Positions 1 to 5,238 of a stretch of DNA of 6,664 nt are shown one piece after another. The stretch covers positions 1 to 6,664 of the forward strand of contig CAILMA010000305.1 in assembly GCA_903835145.1 (NCBI GenBank). The letters are read 5' to 3'. The position numbers and the translations under genes were made by a program. Source of the stretch: an uncultured Bacteroidota bacterium (GTDB lineage: Bacteria > Bacteroidota > Bacteroidia > Chitinophagales > Chitinophagaceae). Below the pieces are notes generated by a model, which saw only the letters and a list, made by a program, of their open reading frames with translations, did no database searches and had not been told where the DNA came from. Within the stretch, counting starts at the first letter, position 1; each line of letters opens with the position of its first letter.

Positions 1-2
1 CA

Positions 3-272
3 GGTTGCGTAGGTACTGCTATCCAAACCATCACTGTTAACCCATTACCAGTTCTTACTGTAACTCCGGTTTCCGTAACAATCTGTAACGGTTCATCAAC
101 ATCTGTTACCGCTTCTGGCGCATCAACCTACAGCTGGAGCCCTGCTACTGGTCTTAGTGCCACAACAGGCGCCACAGTAACCAGCAGCACTACCGCAACC
201 ACCACTTACACCATCACAGGTACAAATGGTTCAGGTTGCATAGACACCGCGGTTCAAACCATCACGGTAATC
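3..272 (+). repeat. Tandem Ig-like repeat unit, about 231 bp period
   Basis: The bases at 3-41 and 234-272 encode matching signatures (GCVGTAIQTITV and GCIDTAVQTITV) in the same frame, 231 bases (77 codons) apart, with 29 of 39 bases identical by my count. A more diverged third version (CATTVATDTITI) lies near 460-495. This marks the ends of consecutive Ig-like units, so the missing upstream part of the gene probably holds more copies. Confidence 0.65.
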
Positions 273-2408
273 TCAGCCCCTGTTGTGGGAGCTATCACAG
301 GCCTTTCTTCTACTTGTATCGGTTCTACCATCACACTTTCTGATACCAGCATTACTGGCGCATGGAGCAGCTCAAACCCTGCTGTTGCGACAATAGTATC
401 AGGTGCTGTAACCGGACTTTCAGCCGGCACTGTTGCTATCTCTTATTCTGTAACCAACATGTGTGCAACCACTGTTGCTACAGACACCATTACAATCAAC
501 GCAATGCAGTGGATTGGCGGAATTACAGGCCATGAAACCGACTGGAACACGGCAGCCAACTGGGCTTGTGGCACAGTACCCGGCAATTCCGATGATGTTA
601 TCATACCAACCGGTACTACCTACCTTCCGGTTGTTGCAACTGCAGCTACCGGCACAGCAAGAAACCTAACAATCGCGTCAGGTGCCGCTGTTACTGTTAG
701 TGCTACAGGTGTACTCAACATAAAAGGTGACCTCACCATTTATGGCAGTGCAATAGGTACAGGTACCTACAGCATGAACGGTACTGCTGCACAGCACATC
801 AATGGAGCAGGTAACGTGTATAACCTTGACCTTAACAATGCAGCGGGTGCCACTATTAACACAGGCTCATCTGTTACTGTTAAAAACACACTTTCACTCA
901 CATCTGGCACACTGGTTACCAACGACAGTCTTATCCTTGCATCTGACTCAGTTACTACGGCACGCATCGCTTCCATTCCATCCGGGTCAGCTGTTACGGG
1001 CAATGTGCTGGTAATGCAATACATTGAAGGCGGCTACCGTAGGTACCGCTTCTGGAGTCATCCATTCATTAGCAATATTCCACTTAGCCAGATAGAACAT
1101 TATCTTGATATAACCGGTTCTGGTGGAGCAACCAATGGTTTTACAACCACTGTTTCTAATGCTGCTTCCGCTTATCGCTACAACCCGCTTGTAGGTAACT
1201 CTGCTAACCCAAGTGACCCGGGTTGGAGACCATATACCAGTGCTTATGCAACCGATGACAGCAACAGGCTGCACCAGTATCAGGGCATCAGGATTTTCGT
1301 GAGAGGTACTAAGGGCCAGGGCCTTGACGGCTATGCTTATACGCCATCACCAGTTACCATCGGTATGTCAGGGCCTGTAAACCAGGGCAACCAGACAATG
1401 TACATGCTCAAGGGCACCGGTGCAAATCAGGACTACAACCAGCTCGGCAATCCATACCCTTCACCGGTTGATATTGGTACTGTTATATACAATGCTAAGG
1501 TTGCCGGCAACATAACGGGTGCTGCATTCTACGTCTGGAATCCATCACTGGGTGCAGGCGGTCAGTTCCAGGTTGTGCCTATCGGTACAACGTCGGCTAT
1601 GCCTTACTACCTGCAGTCCTACACGGCCTTCCAGGTAAGAGCAGCCCACAATGGCGACTCACTTAAATTCACCGAGGGCAACAAATCAGCTACCGCAACA
1701 GCCAGTCTGATGAGGACATTACCGGAGTACGTAACACTCTCTGTTTACGATGCCAAGTACCACCCATGGGATATGTTGTACGTGAAGTTCAACGATGCAG
1801 CTACAGACGCTGAAGACAACAATTACGATGCTCAGAAGGCGTCAGGTTCCGACTTCAACTTCTACAGTATTTCTTCTGACAACAGCAAACTTGCATTGGA
1901 TAGTCGTCCTTACAAGGCAGGTCAGGCAATACCATTGGGTGTTACTTCATCATACGCACAGGACTTCATCATCAAGGCCGAAAGCATTGCGCTGCCAGCT
2001 GAAAGCAAACTTTACCTGCATGATAAATTGCTTAAACAATATGTGTTGTTGCAGCAGGGTACAGAGTACAGGTTCAGCATAACAGCTGATGGCGCTACAC
2101 AGGGCAGCAACAGGTTTGAGCTCACTACAGAGCCTGCTGCAGTAGCTGCTGCTGTTACAGGCCTCAGAGTTACCATGTCACCTAACCCTGCAACCGATGA
2201 GCTCAAACTGAGCTTCACCCAAGCTGCCAAAGAAAGAGTGAAAGTGCGCATCATGGACCTCACAGGCATCACAGTTCTGTCACAGGATCTTGGTGAGCAG
2301 CAAAGTGGTTCTGCAATCGTTCAGCTATCACAACTTTCATCAGGTATCTACATGGTTGAGCTAACCTCTGGTGCACAAAAGAGCATTCAGAAACTCATAA
2401 AGGAATAG
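3..2408 (+). CDS. T9SS-secreted surface protein with Ig-like repeats (5' truncated by window edge)
   Basis: The reading frame is open from the first bases of the window, so the real start is upstream; the GTG at 285 is internal. Seen in order: the end of one Ig/PKD-like unit (3-41), a full unit of about 77 residues (42-272) ending in the same C-x(2)-TAxQTITV signature, a BIG2-like domain (about 276-500; SSNPAVATI followed by VTGLSAGTVAISYS), then a segment with DWNTAANW and a Val-Pro before DDVIIP (about 510-640), a pattern common in Bacteroidota surface proteins. A long low-similarity region follows, with the motif GNPYPSP near 1446-1466. The last 79 residues (2169-2405) begin with MSPNP, contain DLTG and SSGIYMVEL, and end KLIKE: a type A T9SS sorting domain. 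By family knowledge, such proteins cross the outer membrane by T9SS and are displayed on the surface or released. The role (adhesin, matrix or gliding-related) cannot be told. No enzyme domain is visible. The protein is rich in Thr, Ser, Ala and Gly. Confidence 0.9.
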   Translation, partial: GCVGTAIQTITVNPLPVLTVTPVSVTICNGSSTSVTASGASTYSWSPATGLSATTGATVTSSTTATTTYTITGTNGSGCIDTAVQTITVISAPVVGAITGLSSTCIGSTITLSDTSITGAWSSSNPAVATIVSGAVTGLSAGTVAISYSVTNMCATTVATDTITINAMQWIGGITGHETDWNTAANWACGTVPGNSDDVIIPTGTTYLPVVATAATGTARNLTIASGAAVTVSATGVLNIKGDLTIYGSAIGTGTYSMNGTAAQHINGAGNVYNLDLNNAAGATINTGSSVTVKNTLSLTSGTLVTNDSLILASDSVTTARIASIPSGSAVTGNVLVMQYIEGGYRRYRFWSHPFISNIPLSQIEHYLDITGSGGATNGFTTTVSNAASAYRYNPLVGNSANPSDPGWRPYTSAYATDDSNRLHQYQGIRIFVRGTKGQGLDGYAYTPSPVTIGMSGPVNQGNQTMYMLKGTGANQDYNQLGNPYPSPVDIGTVIYNAKVAGNITGAAFYVWNPSLGAGGQFQVVPIGTTSAMPYYLQSYTAFQVRAAHNGDSLKFTEGNKSATATASLMRTLPEYVTLSVYDAKYHPWDMLYVKFNDAATDAEDNNYDAQKASGSDFNFYSISSDNSKLALDSRPYKAGQAIPLGVTSSYAQDFIIKAESIALPAESKLYLHDKLLKQYVLLQQGTEYRFSITADGATQGSNRFELTTEPAAVAAAVTGLRVTMSPNPATDELKLSFTQAAKERVKVRIMDLTGITVLSQDLGEQQSGSAIVQLSQLSSGIYMVELTSGAQKSIQKLIKE

Positions 2409-2428
2409 TCATAACATCTTTAAACAAT

Positions 2429-2470
2429 AAAAGGCGCTGCCCGGTTTCGTACCCGGGCAGCGCCTTTTTT
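2429..2470 (+). terminator. Strong intrinsic terminator after the T9SS protein gene
   Basis: A perfect hairpin begins 20 bases after the stop codon. A 12-bp GC-rich stem pairs 2433-2444 with 2453-2464, is extended by four A-T pairs (2429-2432 with 2465-2468), has an 8-base loop, and runs into six T residues. The A-run on the left and the T-run on the right also make it able to act on the minus strand. It separates the surface-protein gene from the next gene. Confidence 0.93.
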
Positions 2471-2555
2471 ATTAAATCTGTGCCTACCGGAAAATTCAAA
2501 ACAGTCGTCATTTTTTTTAGTGACAACAGTCATCGAAATTGCTTTTATCCGTGTA

Positions 2556-2563
2556 TACCTTTG
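2556..2563 (+). promoter_or_regulatory. Bacteroidota -7 promoter element (TACCTTTG)
   Basis: The octamer is an exact match to the TAnnTTTG element recognised by the primary sigma factor of Bacteroidota. It lies just after the terminator and 13 bases before the ATG at 2577. The only TTG in a possible -33 position (2539-2541) leaves a 14-base gap, shorter than the usual spacing, so the upstream half is weak. Transcription would start near 2568-2571, giving an A-rich leader of under ten bases. Confidence 0.55.
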
Positions 2564-2576
2564 TAAAAAAATAACC

Positions 2577-2960
2577 ATGAATAAAGAGAAAATAACGGCG
2601 ATGGCCGACGAACACAACAACTGGTTGCGCGCTCTTGAGTTTTATAAAAGCGAACTTAAAAATTTGAAAGAAAGGCTCACCGAAATTGCAGGAAAATATA
2701 CCAGCAAGGAAGTCGGTGCCGAAATTGAGCACTTTGAAAATCAGATGAAAGTTCAGGTAGAAAATATTGACACCCTGCACCACGAAATAAACAATGATTT
2801 GGCAAAAATCGCTGATCAGGCAAAAGAAAACGCCGCTGGATATGTTGACGTGACTCTGATTGACATGCTGAACGGCTGCAAGGATAAGTTCCTCGCAACC
2901 GAGAAGGTTATCAACGACTTGAGGCACGACTTCAATAGATTTGCATCTGAATGGATGTGA
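2577..2960 (+). CDS. Small all-helical (coiled-coil) protein of unknown function
   Basis: 127 residues, highly charged, with no signal peptide and no membrane segment, so probably cytoplasmic. Residues 10-80 read as two long amphipathic helices with heptad-like hydrophobic spacing (for example WLRALEFYKSEL and LKERLTEIAGK), then a less charged stretch around AAGYVDV (86-92) and a last helix ending FNRFASEWM. One Cys (101). I have an impression of similar short proteins with FYKSEL- and EHFENQ-like motifs in Bacteroidota genomes, but I know no function. The start at 2577 is preferred over the in-frame GTG at 2520 because the promoter-like element at 2556-2563 lies between them; the ATG at 2601 is a less likely alternative. 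It stands alone: a terminator lies upstream and 152 non-coding bases downstream. Confidence 0.82.
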   Translation: MNKEKITAMADEHNNWLRALEFYKSELKNLKERLTEIAGKYTSKEVGAEIEHFENQMKVQVENIDTLHHEINNDLAKIADQAKENAAGYVDVTLIDMLNGCKDKFLATEKVINDLRHDFNRFASEWM

Positions 2961-3054
2961 TGTCATTAAATGCCTGCTTTCGGTACCCAAGTTGAATAAC
3001 ATGTCAGCCTTTCTGCCGCTTGCAGAGGAGCCTTGGTGCTATACGTTTAAATAT

Positions 3055-3082
3055 TTTGCGCAATTGTGAGCTATTTCTTTTG
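3055..3082 (+). promoter_or_regulatory. Possible promoter for the rhodanese-thioredoxin operon
   Basis: TTTG at 3055-3058 is followed after 16 bases by TTCTTTTG (3075-3082), which fits TAnnTTTG with one mismatch. Both halves are imperfect in sequence or spacing. If real, transcription would begin near 3088 and leave a leader of about 25 bases before the ATG at 3113. The rest of the 2961-3112 spacer shows only a weak 5-bp hairpin (3012-3026). Confidence 0.25.
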
Positions 3083-3112
3083 TAATGTACTAAAGTAGAT
3101 CTCGTACAGGCA

Positions 3113-3367
3113 ATGAAAAATGATGGCGTGATTATTGATGTAAGAACAAGGGGTGAGTATGCACAGGGCCACGTAAAGGGTTCCGTCAATATTCCGCTCG
3201 ATACCTTGCAGAGCCAGATGAACACACTAAAAAAGGATAAGCCTGTTATCACCTGCTGCGCGTCCGGCATGAGGAGCAGTTCTGCAAAGGGTATGCTGCT
3301 TTCTAATGGGTTTAAAGAAGTGCACAATGGCGGAAGCTGGTACAACCTTAAAAAATTTGAGAAATGA
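3113..3367 (+). CDS. Single-domain rhodanese-like sulfurtransferase
   Basis: 84 residues. The rhodanese core is clear: VIIDVRTRGEYAQGHVKGSVNIPL (6-29 region) holds the CH2A-type motif, followed by the active-site loop CASGMR with catalytic Cys49 and Arg54, and a C-terminal NGGSW motif (72-76). Cys48 sits next to the catalytic Cys. Such proteins carry a persulfide on the loop Cys and pass sulfur from donors such as thiosulfate or low-molecular persulfides to thiol acceptors. No signal peptide is seen, so it is probably cytoplasmic. The protein is short at its N-terminus: the helix normally before the first strand is only half present, and the nine codons upstream of the ATG read like its missing part (see findings). 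The first usable start in frame is ATG 3113, with only a weak AGG two bases before it. It is first in a unit with the next two genes; its TGA overlaps the next ATG. Confidence 0.92.
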   Translation: MKNDGVIIDVRTRGEYAQGHVKGSVNIPLDTLQSQMNTLKKDKPVITCCASGMRSSSAKGMLLSNGFKEVHNGGSWYNLKKFEK

Positions 3368-3624
3368 GTAACTTCAGGTACAGATTGCTGAACAATTGGG
3401 ATTTAATAAGAATGTTGCGGCTTGGAATAGGCGTAGCACTGTTGATAACTGGTATCCAGAATCGCGATTGGATGATTGGCGCATTCAGCTTGTTCTTTGT
3501 TTACCAGGCTATTACGGGTACCGGTTGCTGCGGTACCGCAACTTGTGGCCCGGCCCGCAGAGCTAACCGGCAATTCGATACTAACGCCAAGGAAACATTT
3601 GTGGAATTCGAAGAAATTAAATAG
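3364..3624 (+). CDS. Small membrane protein with a Cys-Cys-x4-Cys motif
   Basis: 86 residues. Its ATG overlaps the stop of the rhodanese gene (ATGA), which indicates translational coupling. After a basic N-terminus ([12 protein letters not shown]), two hydrophobic segments are visible at about 18-31 ([12 protein letters not shown]) and 37-50 ([13 protein letters not shown]), joined by a short NRDW turn, suggesting a helical hairpin in the inner membrane. Directly after the second segment comes [12 protein letters not shown] with Cys55, Cys56 and Cys61, then a polar, acidic tail (FVEFEEIK). The arrangement resembles small YgaP/DUF2892-type membrane proteins found near rhodaneses, and small Bacteroidota proteins ending in a GCCG-x-GC motif, but I cannot assign a family for certain. 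The cysteines could carry a persulfide, bind a metal or exchange disulfides with the flanking rhodanese and thioredoxin; that role is inferred from context only. Confidence 0.85.
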   Translation: MSNFRYRLLNNWDLIRMLRLGIGVALLITGIQNRDWMIGAFSLFFVYQAITGTGCCGTATCGPARRANRQFDTNAKETFVEFEEIK

Positions 3625-3629
3625 CAGAT

Positions 3630-3944
3630 ATGGAACAGACAAAGTCATTTTCAGACATAATAAATGGCAGCACGCCGGTGCTGGTCGATTTTTCAGCCGA
3701 GTGGTGCGGACCATGCAAGATGATGGCTCCGATACTCAAGCAACTAAAAGACAGCATTGGCAGCAAGGCCACCATCTTAAAAATTGATGTGGATAAGAAC
3801 CCCGCACTGGCCAGTGCGCACAATATCTCCGGCGTGCCCACGCTTATCTTGTTTCAGAATGGCAAGATTCTCTGGCGACAATCGGGCGTAGTACAGGCCA
3901 AGCAAATAGAAAGCATAATCGCCGAAAAGACTACAGCAGTTTAA
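3630..3944 (+). CDS. Thioredoxin
   Basis: 104 residues, the usual length of a bacterial thioredoxin. The active site WCGPC is at 25-29 (Cys26 and Cys29) within [16 protein letters not shown], Asp20 occupies the usual buried acidic position, and the cis-proline loop GVPT places Pro70. [10 protein letters not shown] follows, as in classical thioredoxins. No signal peptide is seen, so it acts in the cytoplasm as a general disulfide reductant, normally recharged by thioredoxin reductase, which is not in the window. It starts five bases after the stop of the membrane-protein gene and is the third gene of the unit. A genome usually has a main trxA elsewhere; this copy may be specialised for its operon partners. 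No clean terminator follows it. Confidence 0.95.
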   Translation: MEQTKSFSDIINGSTPVLVDFSAEWCGPCKMMAPILKQLKDSIGSKATILKIDVDKNPALASAHNISGVPTLILFQNGKILWRQSGVVQAKQIESIIAEKTTAV

Positions 3945-4172
3945 TGTCGTTTTCTCTGAGTTAAGATGTAGTGATATCGTCCGCTGGGTTGAGTAGGTAT
4001 TTGTTTTTAATACATGGCGAAACATCCGGGAATAGATTCATGTTTATCCCACCGAATTGTGGTATTGCCCTAAAACGGAAAAGGTGCGGCACACGCTAAC
4101 CGCAACTATTTAAATACGGGCACCTTGCAAGGACCCATATTATCAAATTATGGCACAGAAAACCGGAGATTT
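3945..4172. other. Convergent intergenic spacer, no gene seen
   Basis: The 228 bases separate the plus-strand thioredoxin unit from the minus-strand regulator. The only open frames are very short. Visible structures are a 6-bp A/T-rich inverted repeat (4020-4025 with 4040-4045), a 7-bp inverted repeat with a 32-base loop (4081-4087 with 4120-4126), and the left arm of the hairpin at 4154-4202. None is a GC-rich stem followed by a T-run in the plus direction. Confidence 0.6.
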
Positions 4173-4202
4173 TTACCTGATAAGGTGCTCCAGTTTTCTG
4201 TG
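4154..4202 (-). terminator. Hairpin spanning the response-regulator stop codon, possible terminator or 3' stabiliser
   Basis: Bases 4154-4168 and 4188-4202 form a 15-bp inverted repeat with one mismatch. Read as minus-strand RNA the mismatch becomes a U-G wobble, so all 15 positions pair. The 19-base loop contains the TAA stop (4173-4175) of the regulator and a small nested palindrome (4175-4186). The 3' arm carries four U residues but no U-run follows the stem, so it is not a standard intrinsic terminator. It may stop transcription, protect the 3' end, or slow terminating ribosomes. Confidence 0.4.
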
Positions 4203-5234
4203 ATCTGTTATTATCACTTTCCCACTTTTTATGTCTATCAGTTGTTCGCTCTTGAAGTCGCTCAGGGTGCGTATAAGCGACTCTGTGGCAGTGCCGGCTA
4301 TCGTTGCGAGGTCGTCCCGGCTTATGTCTATTTGGTAGGGCTCCTTCTTGTTGTCATGGTACTTGCGGTCCAGGCTCACCAATGCTTCAGCCACTTTTTT
4401 GCGCAGGGTGTTGTAGGCTATACCCAGCAACTGTTCTTTTTTCTCAACAAGGTTTTTAGCGAGCAGCCCTATAAACTTCTGTGCTGTTGAGGGGTTGCTG
4501 TTTATCAGTTGCTCGAAGTCTTTCCGTGGAATCAGTGCCAGTTCAGTTTCCTCCATTGTCTCTGCACTTTCTTTGTAAGAAGAGCCCTCCAGTAGCGAAA
4601 GATAGCCGAAGAAATCACCTTCGTTGTAAAGGTCCATCACCAGGTCCTTACCATCTTCGTGGGTCTTGTACGTTTTTACTTTGCCCTTTACAATAAAGTA
4701 GAGATAGTGCGGGTGCGCACCTTCTTTGTATATACTTTGTCGCTTCTTGTATTCGTTAATGTTGCTGTTCTTAGTGAGGTCTTCAAGGCTGCCTGTGTTG
4801 CCACTGAGTGTCGACATTAGTTCATTAAACCCGTTCAGGTCGGCCGAGAGGTTCTTTTTTATGATGTCCGTCTTCCTGAACCGACTGCCGATAGCATTAA
4901 GCAATTCGTTGCCGGCAAATGGCTTGGTTATATAGTCATCGGCCCCCATCTCCATAGCTACCCTAAAGTCGCTGCGCTCACTTTTTGAGGTAAGGAAGAT
5001 AAAAGGTATTGCCTGGGTCTCCGGGTCTTTATGCAGCATGTGCAGCACGCCATATCCGTCAACTCCCGGCATCATAATATCGCAAATGATGAGGTCTGGT
5101 TTGTTTTTCTGCGCTATTTCTATACCTTCCATCCCATTCACCGCCGTAAGTACACTGTAATGAGCAAGCATCAAAATCTCAGATACATTGTCCCTGATAT
5201 CTTCATTGTCCTCAATTACCAATATTGTTTTCAT
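4173..5234 (-). CDS. Response regulator: receiver domain fused to a Crp/Fnr-type DNA-binding regulator
   Basis: 353 residues in three parts. The receiver (about 2-120) has the acidic pair Glu8-Asp9, phospho-acceptor Asp52 in CDIMMPGVDG, Thr82 and Lys104 followed by Pro105, so it should be phosphorylated. After a linker, residues about 155-265 form a cyclic-nucleotide-binding-like beta-roll (YFIVKGKVK, EGDFFGYLSLLEG). Residues 272-350 form a Crp-type winged helix-turn-helix with ISRDDLATIAGTATESLIRTL (about 304-324) covering the turn and recognition helix. In the roll, the places where cAMP-binding Crp has Gly-Glu and Arg-Ser read Gly210-Tyr211 and Glu222-Ser223, so cAMP binding is doubtful. 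The only Cys is Cys51, so there is no Fnr-type iron-sulfur cluster. It lies four bases after the histidine-kinase stop and is its likely partner: a transcription factor switched by phosphorylation. Targets cannot be read from the window. Confidence 0.93.
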   Translation of the reverse strand: MKTILVIEDNEDIRDNVSEILMLAHYSVLTAVNGMEGIEIAQKNKPDLIICDIMMPGVDGYGVLHMLHKDPETQAIPFIFLTSKSERSDFRVAMEMGADDYITKPFAGNELLNAIGSRFRKTDIIKKNLSADLNGFNELMSTLSGNTGSLEDLTKNSNINEYKKRQSIYKEGAHPHYLYFIVKGKVKTYKTHEDGKDLVMDLYNEGDFFGYLSLLEGSSYKESAETMEETELALIPRKDFEQLINSNPSTAQKFIGLLAKNLVEKKEQLLGIAYNTLRKKVAEALVSLDRKYHDNKKEPYQIDISRDDLATIAGTATESLIRTLSDFKSEQLIDIKSGKVIITDHRKLEHLIR

Positions 5235-5238
5235 TATT

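Noticed and set aside
285..287. GTG as the start of the T9SS protein
   Set aside because: The same frame is open and clearly protein-like back to base 3, with a matching Ig-like repeat, so this GTG is an internal Val codon.
987..1274. 95-codon open frame on the minus strand
   Set aside because: It is antisense within the T9SS protein gene, has no domain signal, and is explained by the composition of the sense gene.
2433..2464. CRISPR-like or mobile-element repeat
   Set aside because: It is a single hairpin with a T-run, fully explained as an intrinsic terminator; there is no second copy in the window.
2520..2576. N-terminal extension of the helical protein from GTG 2520
   Set aside because: The segment contains an exact promoter -7 element and its translation does not resemble the charged helical protein; ATG 2577 is the better start.
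2517..3002. 161-codon open frame on the minus strand
   Set aside because: It lies opposite the helical protein gene and its hydrophobic, Phe-rich product is what the complement of Lys/Glu-rich codons gives; no recognisable motif.
3012..3026. 5-bp hairpin as terminator of the helical protein gene
   Set aside because: The stem is short and no T-run follows it.
4081..4126. 7-bp inverted repeat as terminator of the thioredoxin unit
   Set aside because: The loop is 32 bases, the stem is short and no T-run follows; likely chance.
4173..5234. Oxygen-sensing Fnr function for the regulator
   Set aside because: The protein has one cysteine (Cys51, next to the phospho-acceptor) and cannot bind an Fnr-type cluster.
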